Below, piece by piece: positions 42,539-50,516 of a DNA stretch of 64,000 nucleotides. Under the pieces are notes generated by a model, which saw only the letters and a program-made list of their open reading frames with translations, ran no database searches and was not told where the DNA came from. This DNA is from Tolypothrix tenuis PCC 7101 (GTDB taxonomy: Bacteria; Cyanobacteriota; Cyanobacteriia; Cyanobacteriales; Nostocaceae). The position numbers and the translations under genes are program-made. The stretch spans positions 4,620,500 to 4,684,499 of the forward strand of contig NZ_AP018248.1 of the NCBI RefSeq assembly GCF_002368295.1, in the 5' to 3' direction. Position 1 is the stretch's first letter. Each line of letters begins with the position of its first letter.

Positions 42539-42692
42539 GATTGCAACTATGGTTAACAATCCATCCAACTCTTTTGTCTCTGGTGACTTAATATGCGATC
42601 GCACATTGGCTCATCAGGAGCTTGAAGCTGTCAAAAAGTCGTAGAAAATACCTTAAATCACTTTTAATTACTTGGGTAATTGGGATGAGGTT

Positions 42693-43439
42693 ATGCTGTC
42701 ATCGATAAATATTTCAGCCAAAGATATTCTTCAGCAAGTCAAGCTTTCCTGCCAAATTCCTGCGATTGTTGAGCAAATTGCTATCCGCAAGCTGATTATT
42801 TCTGCTGCTGCGGAGGCGCAAATTGAAGTAGATCCAAAAGAACTGCAACAAGCCGCAAACAATATTCGATTAGTTAGCAAACTCAGAAGTGCTGATCAAA
42901 CGTGGGCATGGTTACAGAAAAATAGTTTATCTGTTGATGATTTTGAAGAAATGGTTTACACCAATGTCATTTCTGGGAAGTTAGCACAATATTTGTTTGG
43001 TGAGCAAGTCGAAGCGTGGTTTTTTGAACATCAACTAGATTATTATCGAGCTGTAATATATGAAATCATCTTGGAAGATGAAGATTTAGCAATGGAACTT
43101 TTTGATCAAATACAAGAAGGCCAGATGATCTTCCCTGAAGTTGCACAGAAATATATTCACGAGCAGGAACTTCGCCGCACCGGTGGTTATCGAGGAATTT
43201 TAAACAGTAAGGATATGAAACCAGAAATTTCATCTGCTGTTTTTGCTGCTAAACCTCCACAGCTTTTAAAACCAATTGTCACTGCTCAGGGCATACACCT
43301 AATTTTAGTTGAGGAGTTAATTCAACCAAAATTAGATGATAAATTACGTTATCAAATTAACTCTGATTTATTTAATATATGGATAAAAGAACAACTAAAA
43401 GAGATAGTGATTTTGAAAAATATTGATACAAACTCATGA
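42693..43439 (+). CDS. PpiC-type peptidylprolyl isomerase
   Basis: A 248-residue parvulin-class protein. An N-terminal SurA-like helical region (about 1-110) is followed by a parvulin domain: ELRRTGGYRGILNSKDMKPE, ISSAVFAAKPPQLLKPIV and TAQGIHLILVEEL. There is no signal peptide, so it would be cytosolic or act during export of a partner peptide; such isomerases accompany type I secretion genes in Nostocales, but none is here. The ATG at 42693 with GAGG upstream is preferred over a frame opening at 42672. Confidence 0.82.
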   Translation: MLSSINISAKDILQQVKLSCQIPAIVEQIAIRKLIISAAAEAQIEVDPKELQQAANNIRLVSKLRSADQTWAWLQKNSLSVDDFEEMVYTNVISGKLAQYLFGEQVEAWFFEHQLDYYRAVIYEIILEDEDLAMELFDQIQEGQMIFPEVAQKYIHEQELRRTGGYRGILNSKDMKPEISSAVFAAKPPQLLKPIVTAQGIHLILVEELIQPKLDDKLRYQINSDLFNIWIKEQLKEIVILKNIDTNS

Positions 43440-44031
43440 CAATTTGTGGCAGTTTTAGCTTGCTCTGTTTTACTATATAAATTTAGCTTTTTGTCAGCAT
43501 TTTCAACATAGCGATCAATTTTAAATAATTTTGTAGATGCCCAATAATTTGTGTAACAAGTTAAAAGGGTATACTACCTCTGTGGATAATCGGTATAATA
43601 CCAAATTTCGCACCAGAACTATGTTCTGGTGCTTTATTTTTGAATTTTATTATATATCGTTATTTTTTCTGTCTAATTAAATAGAGAAAATTTACAGCTA
43701 GCTTGTTTTTTAAATTTGATTGTTCAAGTTATCTAAATTAGATTGCTTGATATTTTATGAGAGTTGAAAGTACAGCATTATGTCCAAGTAAACACAAAAA
43801 CTTTATATCCTTTATCTAAAAAATCTTTTTATAAGCTGATTTTGCAAAGATTGAATATAGCGCAAAATATAAAAGTGACATTTTTATGTCTTGTTAATTT
43901 GTAATTAAGCATTGGCATCCAAATTTTCTGCGGATTAAATAGTCAATAAGGGGCAAGAGAATTATCAGGTTGCCTAAGATAAAAACTCTGATTACCCAAG
44001 TTTGACAATCATTTAATAATGCAGAGATTGT
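43440..44031. other. Gap containing a strong terminator
   Basis: AT-rich region with a clear terminator at 43610-43641. No gene was recognised in the remaining part. Confidence 0.55.
43610..43641 (+). terminator. Rho-independent terminator
   Basis: GCACCAGAAC-tat-GTTCTGGTGC followed by TTTATTTTT, a textbook intrinsic terminator 170 bases after the PpiC gene. Confidence 0.85.
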
Positions 44032-44874
44032 ATGAAAATAAAAAAACGCTTCACCTCAGCGATCGCAGCAGTTTTTCTTGTATCTTTGGGCAGTGTTTCT
44101 ATTAATGCCATCAGTGCATTTTCGCCACTGCCGCAAACAGCTCAAGCTCAAACTACATATTGTAAAAATCGATCTTTTACTGCTAAAGCTTTGTTCAAAG
44201 TAAATGTTCGAGCTGATCGTTCTACATCATCTCCAATAGTAGCAGTGTTAAATCCCGGTACATACCAGTTTTCTACATGGGAAGAAGGACAGTCTATCCC
44301 TGATTCATGGACGGGTCAGCCTGACAATAAATGGTATAAGCTTGCAGATGGTAGAGGTTGGGTAGCTAGTGCTGTAATAGCTGGTTATCCTCCACAGGGA
44401 TGTCCAATTAATGTTTCTGTTTACCAAGATCCACTTAAAGGAAAAGGTACTATTACCCAAAGACCAGGAGGCGCTACTAGCCATACTGGTAGAGCTCAGT
44501 ATGCAATAGATTTTGGCACTCCTATTGGTACTCCTGTATATGCTATGCGTGCAGGTACAGTAGTCAAACTTGAAGATAGATTTGCAGACACAGGTGGTGG
44601 TGAAGCAAATAAGGACAAAGCTAACTTTATTGCTATCGAACATGTCGAGTCTAATGGTTCGCGCGTGCGTTCTGGATATGTACATTTGCAGCGAGGATTT
44701 ATATCCAAAACTGGTATAAAAATAGGGCAACAAGTTCAAGCAGGACAGCTAATTGGATATAGTGGCAACTCTGGTTGGAGTACAAACCCTCATCTACACG
44801 TAGAAGTTCATATTCCCAACGCCAACGGCACTTTTGGACAAACAATTCCATTTTCTATCCAAGGTCGTTATTAA
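44032..44874 (+). CDS. Secreted M23-family metallopeptidase with SH3-like domain
   Basis: A 280-residue exported protein. A signal peptide (FTSAIAAVFLVSLGSVSINA) is followed by an SH3-like segment (LFKVNVRADRSTSSPIVAVL) and an M23 domain with zinc ligands in SHTGRAQYAIDFG and in NPHLHVEVH. Family members cut peptidoglycan cross-bridges or act as LytM-type activators; the H-x-H and H...D sites appear intact, so activity is likely. It lies 90 bases upstream of another small exported protein. Confidence 0.87.
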   Translation: MKIKKRFTSAIAAVFLVSLGSVSINAISAFSPLPQTAQAQTTYCKNRSFTAKALFKVNVRADRSTSSPIVAVLNPGTYQFSTWEEGQSIPDSWTGQPDNKWYKLADGRGWVASAVIAGYPPQGCPINVSVYQDPLKGKGTITQRPGGATSHTGRAQYAIDFGTPIGTPVYAMRAGTVVKLEDRFADTGGGEANKDKANFIAIEHVESNGSRVRSGYVHLQRGFISKTGIKIGQQVQAGQLIGYSGNSGWSTNPHLHVEVHIPNANGTFGQTIPFSIQGRY

Positions 44875-44888
44875 CTCATAATCAATCA

Positions 44889-44932
44889 GGCGATCGCTCT
44901 ATTATCTTCACATTGCGATCGCCTCTATTCTT
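44889..44932 (+). terminator. HIP1-pair hairpin
   Basis: GGCGATCGC and GCGATCGCC flank a 17-base loop, then TCTATTCTT. The arms are HIP1 octamers, as in the terminator after groEL. It follows the M23 gene by 14 bases. Confidence 0.6.
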
Positions 44933-44962
44933 ACCTATTAATTTTTTCATCAAGATTTCAAT

Positions 44963-45310
44963 ATGCGGTTATCTTCCTTAATTCATACCACTATCTTAAC
45001 TGCTTCGTTATTTACTACATATGTACCTAATCAATCAGCCATTACACTTGCCGGAACACCCAATAGTAGGACTGTAAAGGAGGATGTACCAATTTGCTAT
45101 ATACAAACATCTAATGGCAGAATTATCAATTTAGCTGCTCAATGTGGTTATCTCAGTCCAGATATATGTTTTACTTCATTGGGTAGCCCAGAACGCGATG
45201 TAGTGTTGGCAGAGTTTTGTAAGAAAAATGAAAAGTGTTTGCAGCATGATACTTGTAATAATACTCCACCTCCTTTGAACCCAACAGATCCAGAAGAACC
45301 TTTAGGTTAA
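44963..45310 (+). CDS. Small secreted Cys-rich protein, unknown
   Basis: A 115-residue protein with a signal peptide (MRLSSLIHTTILTASLFTTY). The mature part has several cysteines (ICYIQTS, AAQCGYLSPDICFTS, FCKKNEKCLQHDTCNN) that could form disulfides, and a Pro-rich end PPPLNPTDPEEPLG. No family is recognised. Confidence 0.6.
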   Translation: MRLSSLIHTTILTASLFTTYVPNQSAITLAGTPNSRTVKEDVPICYIQTSNGRIINLAAQCGYLSPDICFTSLGSPERDVVLAEFCKKNEKCLQHDTCNNTPPPLNPTDPEEPLG

Positions 45311-45349
45311 TTTACATCATTTGTATTTAAATTTTTTAACTAATTACTT

Positions 45350-47035
45350 ATGTCTAGTTCGATTCAAACTAAACTAAAACAAAAAGAAATTACTTTAGAA
45401 TCAGCATTGCAATCATTAGTCAATCAGGAGTTAAAAACTGTCAATCTGGAACTACTAGATTCAGAGATTAGCTTGAGATTTTTTCAACAAATCCGCGATC
45501 GCACTTCCATGCCACCGATTATTCCCCTGCTACTATGGCGTAATTGTTACTACCTCGGTTCACCAGTACAAGTGACAACTGCACAAATCAAAAACTGGAG
45601 CGATCGCCTCAATACAGATATTAAAATTATTCTCATCCATGAAAAAAGCTACCGTGATTGGTTTCGACTACAAAACCTAGATCATAGCCGTATCCAAGGG
45701 GAAAATTTTGTCAATCCCTTGACTGGTGAACAAGAACAAGAAGATATTTCCCAAATTACTGAACTTTACCTCTCCCGTACTGACGATCAAATTGAGAGGA
45801 TTAATACAATTATTTCTTCTGCACTGCGAAATCGTGCCAGTGATATTCATCTAGAACCAATAGCAGATGGATTACGGATTCGTTTTCGTATAGATGGTAT
45901 TCTCCGCCATGTCACTACCCTTTCATCAGAAATTAGCCGCAAAGTGATTGTCTCTCTCAAAGTCATGTGTAATATGGACATAGCGGAGAGTCGTCGTCCC
46001 CAGGATGGGAGAATTGGCGAAAAATATGCCACTCAACAACAACAACAGATGGGCTTAGACTTGCGGGTAAGTACCTTACCTTGTGTCAGTGATAAAAAAG
46101 GTGAACCAGCAGAAAAAGTGGTTTTGCGATTACTACGCCAACAAAACTCCTTTCAAACGGTTGAAGACTTAGGTTTTACTGAACGGACTCGTGCTATTTA
46201 CAAAAACTGGCTAGAACAACCCCAAGGATTGATTATTCTCACTGGCCCTACAGGGTCAGGAAAAACCAGTACACTCTACACCAGTTTACAGGCGATCTCT
46301 ACAGACTCAGTTAACATTGTCACTGTAGAAGACCCTGTAGAATATGTCCTCCCTGGAATTACCCAAACCCAAGTCAATGAAACCGCAGGTATGACATTTG
46401 CAGCTGGCTTAAGGGCTATTCTGCGGCAAGACCCTGATATAGTCATGTTAGGGGAAGTACGCGATCATGAAACCGCAGAAACCGCTATTAGAGCCGCATT
46501 GACAGGACACTTAGTGCTGACCACTTTACACACAAATGATGCAGTAGGTGCTATTCCTCGTCTCAAGGATATTGGGCCAGATCCCGGACTTATTAGCGAT
46601 GCGTTGCTGGGTGTAGTCGCCCAACGTCTCGTGCGTCGTGTCTGTCCCCACTGTGCTGAACCCTACACACCCACAGAATCTGATCTCAAAGTATTGGGTT
46701 TAACTAGAGAAGAAGCCAATCCGACTGCATGGCGACGAGGACATGGTTGTGCAAAGTGTTTCCATTCTGGATATTTGGGAAGAGAAGCAGTCATTGAGCT
46801 ATTGAATGTAGATAGTGTGGTTCGCCAGATTATTTACGAAGGTACAATGACCCAGTTGCATAACTACCTTCACGAAAGCAAATTTGATTCTTTCCGTATG
46901 GTTGCTATTGAGAAGGTCACAAAAGGTATCACTACTGTTGAAGAAATATTGCGAGTTTTACCACACAGTGCATTGTCTCGCAAACACTCTTCAGAAAAAC
47001 GTATGGGACAGATGACTTTATTAAATGCAGGCTAA
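45350..47035 (+). CDS. GspE/PilB-type secretion or pilus ATPase
   Basis: A 561-residue hexameric motor ATPase. A degenerate N-terminal domain (1-130) is followed by NTIISSALRNRASDIHLEPI (N2), Walker A GPTGSGKTSTLYTS, the Asp box TVEDPVEYVLPGITQTQVNE, Walker B DPDIVMLGEVRDHETAETAI and a His box. The tetracysteine zinc site is VCPHCAEPYT and CAKCFHSGYLG. It powers type IV pilus extension or type II-like secretion. No pilC or pilT is adjacent, so it may be an extra PilB paralogue. Confidence 0.9.
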   Translation: MSSSIQTKLKQKEITLESALQSLVNQELKTVNLELLDSEISLRFFQQIRDRTSMPPIIPLLLWRNCYYLGSPVQVTTAQIKNWSDRLNTDIKIILIHEKSYRDWFRLQNLDHSRIQGENFVNPLTGEQEQEDISQITELYLSRTDDQIERINTIISSALRNRASDIHLEPIADGLRIRFRIDGILRHVTTLSSEISRKVIVSLKVMCNMDIAESRRPQDGRIGEKYATQQQQQMGLDLRVSTLPCVSDKKGEPAEKVVLRLLRQQNSFQTVEDLGFTERTRAIYKNWLEQPQGLIILTGPTGSGKTSTLYTSLQAISTDSVNIVTVEDPVEYVLPGITQTQVNETAGMTFAAGLRAILRQDPDIVMLGEVRDHETAETAIRAALTGHLVLTTLHTNDAVGAIPRLKDIGPDPGLISDALLGVVAQRLVRRVCPHCAEPYTPTESDLKVLGLTREEANPTAWRRGHGCAKCFHSGYLGREAVIELLNVDSVVRQIIYEGTMTQLHNYLHESKFDSFRMVAIEKVTKGITTVEEILRVLPHSALSRKHSSEKRMGQMTLLNAG

Positions 47036-47080
47036 TTGACATATCTCAACTATATTTTGACTAAATATAAATTATTCGTC

Positions 47081-47103
47081 AGGGCACAACAATGTTGTGC
47101 CCT
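47081..47103 (+). terminator. Hairpin after the PilB-like gene
   Basis: AGGGCACAAC-aat-GTTGTGCCCT, a perfect 10-bp stem with 3-base loop; only a short T-run follows. Confidence 0.6.
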
Positions 47104-47215
47104 TAAACATCTGTAGCTTTCTGTTTTTAAATTGGTATTAGTGCCAAAATCAACACCAGCAAATATGAAGGTGATATCTAATTTTTAGCGATTTTTTGAC
47201 AATTTTTTCTCTGTC

Positions 47216-47328
47216 ATACCATTTCACGAAATGCCTGATACAAATGATTAATCTCTAATTCTTTCCCCCTGCACCCTGCCCCCTGCCCCCTGCTGCCTAT
47301 TTGTATCAATCTTAAAGTGAAACGGTAT
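47216..47328. mobile_element. MITE-like dispersed element
   Basis: Ends ATACCATTTCAC and GTGAAACGGTAT are imperfect inverted repeats, with internal TGATACAAAT / ATTTGTATCA arms pairing exactly. The centre is CCCCCTG-type low-complexity sequence (47263-47297). It is non-coding. Confidence 0.5.
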
Positions 47329-47519
47329 CAGTCCATAGGAATCCTAGGGACTTTCATAAAACCTCTAGGATATACCCAATAAGACATCAGTACACCAAGA
47401 TACTGATTAACACAAAAAACTAACGTTGCCAGTGTTTGTCATCACACCTGAAAACTAGCAGTTTTTTATACTTAAATGTAAGTATAAAAAACTTAAAATC
47501 TGCTTAAAAATCGAAGGTC

Positions 47520-49097
47520 ATGATGTACAGCAATCTACCTAATCGTCAGAACCTGGTTGATAAATTTTCTATGTATATCAAATTGGAAAGCAATAATGGT
47601 CATTTAAATCTGCAATGGCAATCTCAACCTTATTTGAAACGTAATATAGAGTTATATCAAAGCAGACATGAGCAATTTGCTAACCTATTTAATCAAAAAG
47701 ATTCTACCAGGGAGATAGTACAGTTTTGGATAGATATGGCTTTTAATGATTTACCCCAGCAGCAAGACTGGGAACCTAGCAACAGAGTGGCAAAAGCATG
47801 GGAACACCTAAAAATTTACTGTGAAAAAAGTTGCTATGAAGCTACTAAACAGGTTTTAAAAGATACATGGCAAGCTCATATAAATGAATCTTGGGAGGAG
47901 TATCTATTTATTTGTAGATGCTTAATTTATTCTGATAATAAATTTCGCCAGATTTTAGAAAAATATAATTCAAGAACTTCATTGTTAGATACTTATATTA
48001 CCGGAGTATTGATAAAAACCATTAAAGATGAAGCAGGTGTTGCTAAATTTTCTAAATGGCGACTCTTGTACAAAAAAAGTGATAAAGAACTTAAGGAAGC
48101 ATTGCTTAGAGATGGCAGATATGAACCAGAAATTTCTCAGATGCTGTTTGCGCGGAAATATTTTAAATTAGTTTATCAAATGAATAAGGTGCAGAATCCT
48201 ACTACTAGGGTTAGTAAGAAATGGCCAGAACCTGATAGCTCAGATTTTGCAGAGGCGGCTCAATACTACAATGCGGAGAAATTACTTGTCTGTGCGCCTC
48301 ATGAGGTAGCTATTAGTGCTAACACCACAGGTGAACAACTTAAGGCTGGGATGGAAATTTGCATTACTGCTTTACAAAATTATCCCAAATCTATTACACC
48401 TCGTTGTTCTTTGGAGGCGCTAAAAGACGCAGGTTGTGAATTTGATGCCTTAGAACTTGGTTTAATAAGTGTTGATAAATTAGAAGATTGTACTCATCAA
48501 CAAAGCAGCCTAATTAATCAAGCTGAGGCGATTTTACAGCAGCAATTACAGGCTTTAAAACCAGACCAACAAGAAATATTATTACTTTATTATGGTTTGA
48601 GAATAAATCAGCAAGAAATAGCAGATAAATTTCATGTTACCCAAGGAGCGATCGCTCACAGGCTGCAAACAATCGAACGCAAATTTATCAAAAGTTTATA
48701 TAGCTTAAAATCTCCACCAATATGGGTTAGTAAGTATGTAGAGCAATGGTTAGCTACTAATTATAAGGCTCCAATTTATGCAGATTTAATTCAAGCCACT
48801 TTAGTAGTGGCTGAGAAAAAACTTGCGCCGCCAGAACGAGAAATATTACAACTGTGCTATGCACATAATTTAGAGCCACAAGTAATTGCCAATCAATTGG
48901 GCATCAATCAATCATTAGTACAAGAAATACTTCAGAAAACTCAAGCTAAATTAGAGGCGGCTGTAATTCAAGAAATTGATATCTTGATTAAAAAGTTTTT
49001 ACAAATTTGGTTAGCTAAAATTTCTCAAACTTCTCCATATCTAGCCAATTTATCATCTGGGGATGCAATCAAAGCAAAAGTTCATCTTATGGCATAA
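47520..49097 (+). CDS. Sigma-70-like double-HTH protein
   Basis: A 525-residue protein with two sigma region-4-like helix-turn-helix units near the C-terminus: residues about 345-390 (QEILLLYYGLRINQQEIADK, VTQGAIAHRLQTIERK) and about 436-480 (REILQLCYAHNLEPQVIANQ, INQSLVQEILQKTQAKL). The N-terminal 300 residues are helical and only faintly like sigma region 2. It may direct RNA polymerase or act as a specialised activator. It is the first gene of a four-gene operon with DUF1822, CHAT-CHASE2 and DUF928. No clear ribosome-binding site is seen; the ATG pair at 47520/47523 is at the frame start. Confidence 0.75.
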   Translation: MMYSNLPNRQNLVDKFSMYIKLESNNGHLNLQWQSQPYLKRNIELYQSRHEQFANLFNQKDSTREIVQFWIDMAFNDLPQQQDWEPSNRVAKAWEHLKIYCEKSCYEATKQVLKDTWQAHINESWEEYLFICRCLIYSDNKFRQILEKYNSRTSLLDTYITGVLIKTIKDEAGVAKFSKWRLLYKKSDKELKEALLRDGRYEPEISQMLFARKYFKLVYQMNKVQNPTTRVSKKWPEPDSSDFAEAAQYYNAEKLLVCAPHEVAISANTTGEQLKAGMEICITALQNYPKSITPRCSLEALKDAGCEFDALELGLISVDKLEDCTHQQSSLINQAEAILQQQLQALKPDQQEILLLYYGLRINQQEIADKFHVTQGAIAHRLQTIERKFIKSLYSLKSPPIWVSKYVEQWLATNYKAPIYADLIQATLVVAEKKLAPPEREILQLCYAHNLEPQVIANQLGINQSLVQEILQKTQAKLEAAVIQEIDILIKKFLQIWLAKISQTSPYLANLSSGDAIKAKVHLMA

Positions 49098-49100
49098 GTA

Positions 49101-50516
49101 ATGTTACATCAAAAGATTTATCCCAGAGAACTAAAATTTTTCATATTAGTTGGTCATCACTTATCACCAAGGCTAGCATTTTATCGCTATCTCGGTTATT
49201 TCAGCCGAATTAATGATACATTATTACCACCAATCTACAAGAGGCAAAATCGCCAGAGTAAGCAGCAGGTGGAGTTGATGTCTGATGACCATCATTTAGA
49301 AAAAGTCTTTGCTAATCGGTTTCGGTTGAAAATACCACCTCAAGAGCAAAAAACTACTTGGGAACAAGCTCAAATTCATCATCACGGAATTGCACGTCAT
49401 AACGCTTACATTAACAGCATTTGCTTGCATACCCTCTTGAACTGGCTAACAAAAGTATCTGCACTACAACCATCGATTGTGCCTAGTGAGGCTAGTTTAC
49501 CCAGTATATGGGAAGTGGTGAATGGCACAGCAATTAGTTTGGGAGATCGGCGCATAGTCATAATTCCCACAGAAACGATGGATTTAGAAGAGTTATGCGT
49601 ACCTCAAGAGTGGGTAGATATTCCTAACTGGGCTGCTGATTATTACCTCGCAGTCCAGGTAAATTTAGAAGCAGATGAGGATGATTGTTGGATGTGGGTA
49701 TGCGGGTTTACAACTCACCGCCAGCTCAAAAACTTTGCCGAGTATAAGTCTAGCGATCGCACTTATATATTACCAGCCGAAAATTTAATTAGTAATTTGA
49801 CGGTAATGCAAGTAACTCTGGGACTGGATATGCGAGATGATGTCCCAGAATTACCAACTTTATCTGAGGTAGAGGCGCAAAACCTATTGGCGCTGTTAGG
49901 AGATCCATCTATCTATTCTCCACGTTTGCGAGTTGATATCCCCTTTGTACAATGGGCATCATTGTTAAATAATGAGCAATGGCGACAGCAGTTGTATCAT
50001 CGCCGCATTGGCCGTTTGCTCCCCAATTATCCCCTAAAAATTAATAATTTGGGCAGATGGTGCCAAAATATTTTTGATAATGGTTGGCAGTCTCTGAACA
50101 GGCTGTTAAATTTAGATCCAAGCAACTTAGCTTATACTTTTAGACAATATGAAATTGCTGCTAGCGGTCTAGCTGTTGAGGGTGTCAAACTCATAGATTT
50201 AGGAATGCAATTAGGTCATCAATCTGTTGCACTCTTGATTGCTTTCACCCTACAAGCTGATGAACAAGTTGCGATTCGTGTGCAATTGCATCCCACTAAA
50301 GGAGAAGTTTACCTCCCACCCAATATCAAGTTAGCTTTAGTTTCTCATTCAGGCACAATTTTGCAAGAATTGGAATCACGAATTCAAGATAATTTTATGC
50401 AATTGAAAAGATTTACTTGCCCTTTGGGAATAGGTTTTAAAATTCGGGTGAGTATCAATGATCTGAGCATTACTGAGGAATTTGTATTAGAAACACCGAC
50501 ATCTCAACAACAATGA
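49101..50516 (+). CDS. DUF1822 family protein
   Basis: A 471-residue soluble protein. The DUF1822 core is clear: AISLGDRRIVIIPTETMDLE, CVPQEWVDIPNWAADYYLAV, WMWVCGFTTHRQLKNFAEYK and RTYILPAENLIS. The family function is unknown; it is found next to sigma-like and CHASE2 genes in cyanobacteria. It starts 3 bases after the upstream stop, and its last base pairs overlap the next gene. An internal ATG at 49278 preceded by GGAG could be the true start, because the first 59 residues lack similarity to the core. Confidence 0.82.
   Translation: MLHQKIYPRELKFFILVGHHLSPRLAFYRYLGYFSRINDTLLPPIYKRQNRQSKQQVELMSDDHHLEKVFANRFRLKIPPQEQKTTWEQAQIHHHGIARHNAYINSICLHTLLNWLTKVSALQPSIVPSEASLPSIWEVVNGTAISLGDRRIVIIPTETMDLEELCVPQEWVDIPNWAADYYLAVQVNLEADEDDCWMWVCGFTTHRQLKNFAEYKSSDRTYILPAENLISNLTVMQVTLGLDMRDDVPELPTLSEVEAQNLLALLGDPSIYSPRLRVDIPFVQWASLLNNEQWRQQLYHRRIGRLLPNYPLKINNLGRWCQNIFDNGWQSLNRLLNLDPSNLAYTFRQYEIAASGLAVEGVKLIDLGMQLGHQSVALLIAFTLQADEQVAIRVQLHPTKGEVYLPPNIKLALVSHSGTILQELESRIQDNFMQLKRFTCPLGIGFKIRVSINDLSITEEFVLETPTSQQQ

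Larger units (their letters stand above)
47036..47519. other. Gap with terminator and a MITE-like repeat
   Basis: Contains a terminator hairpin (47081-47103) and a dispersed element (47216-47328). The remainder is AT-rich and presumably holds the promoter of the sigma-like operon. Confidence 0.55.
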
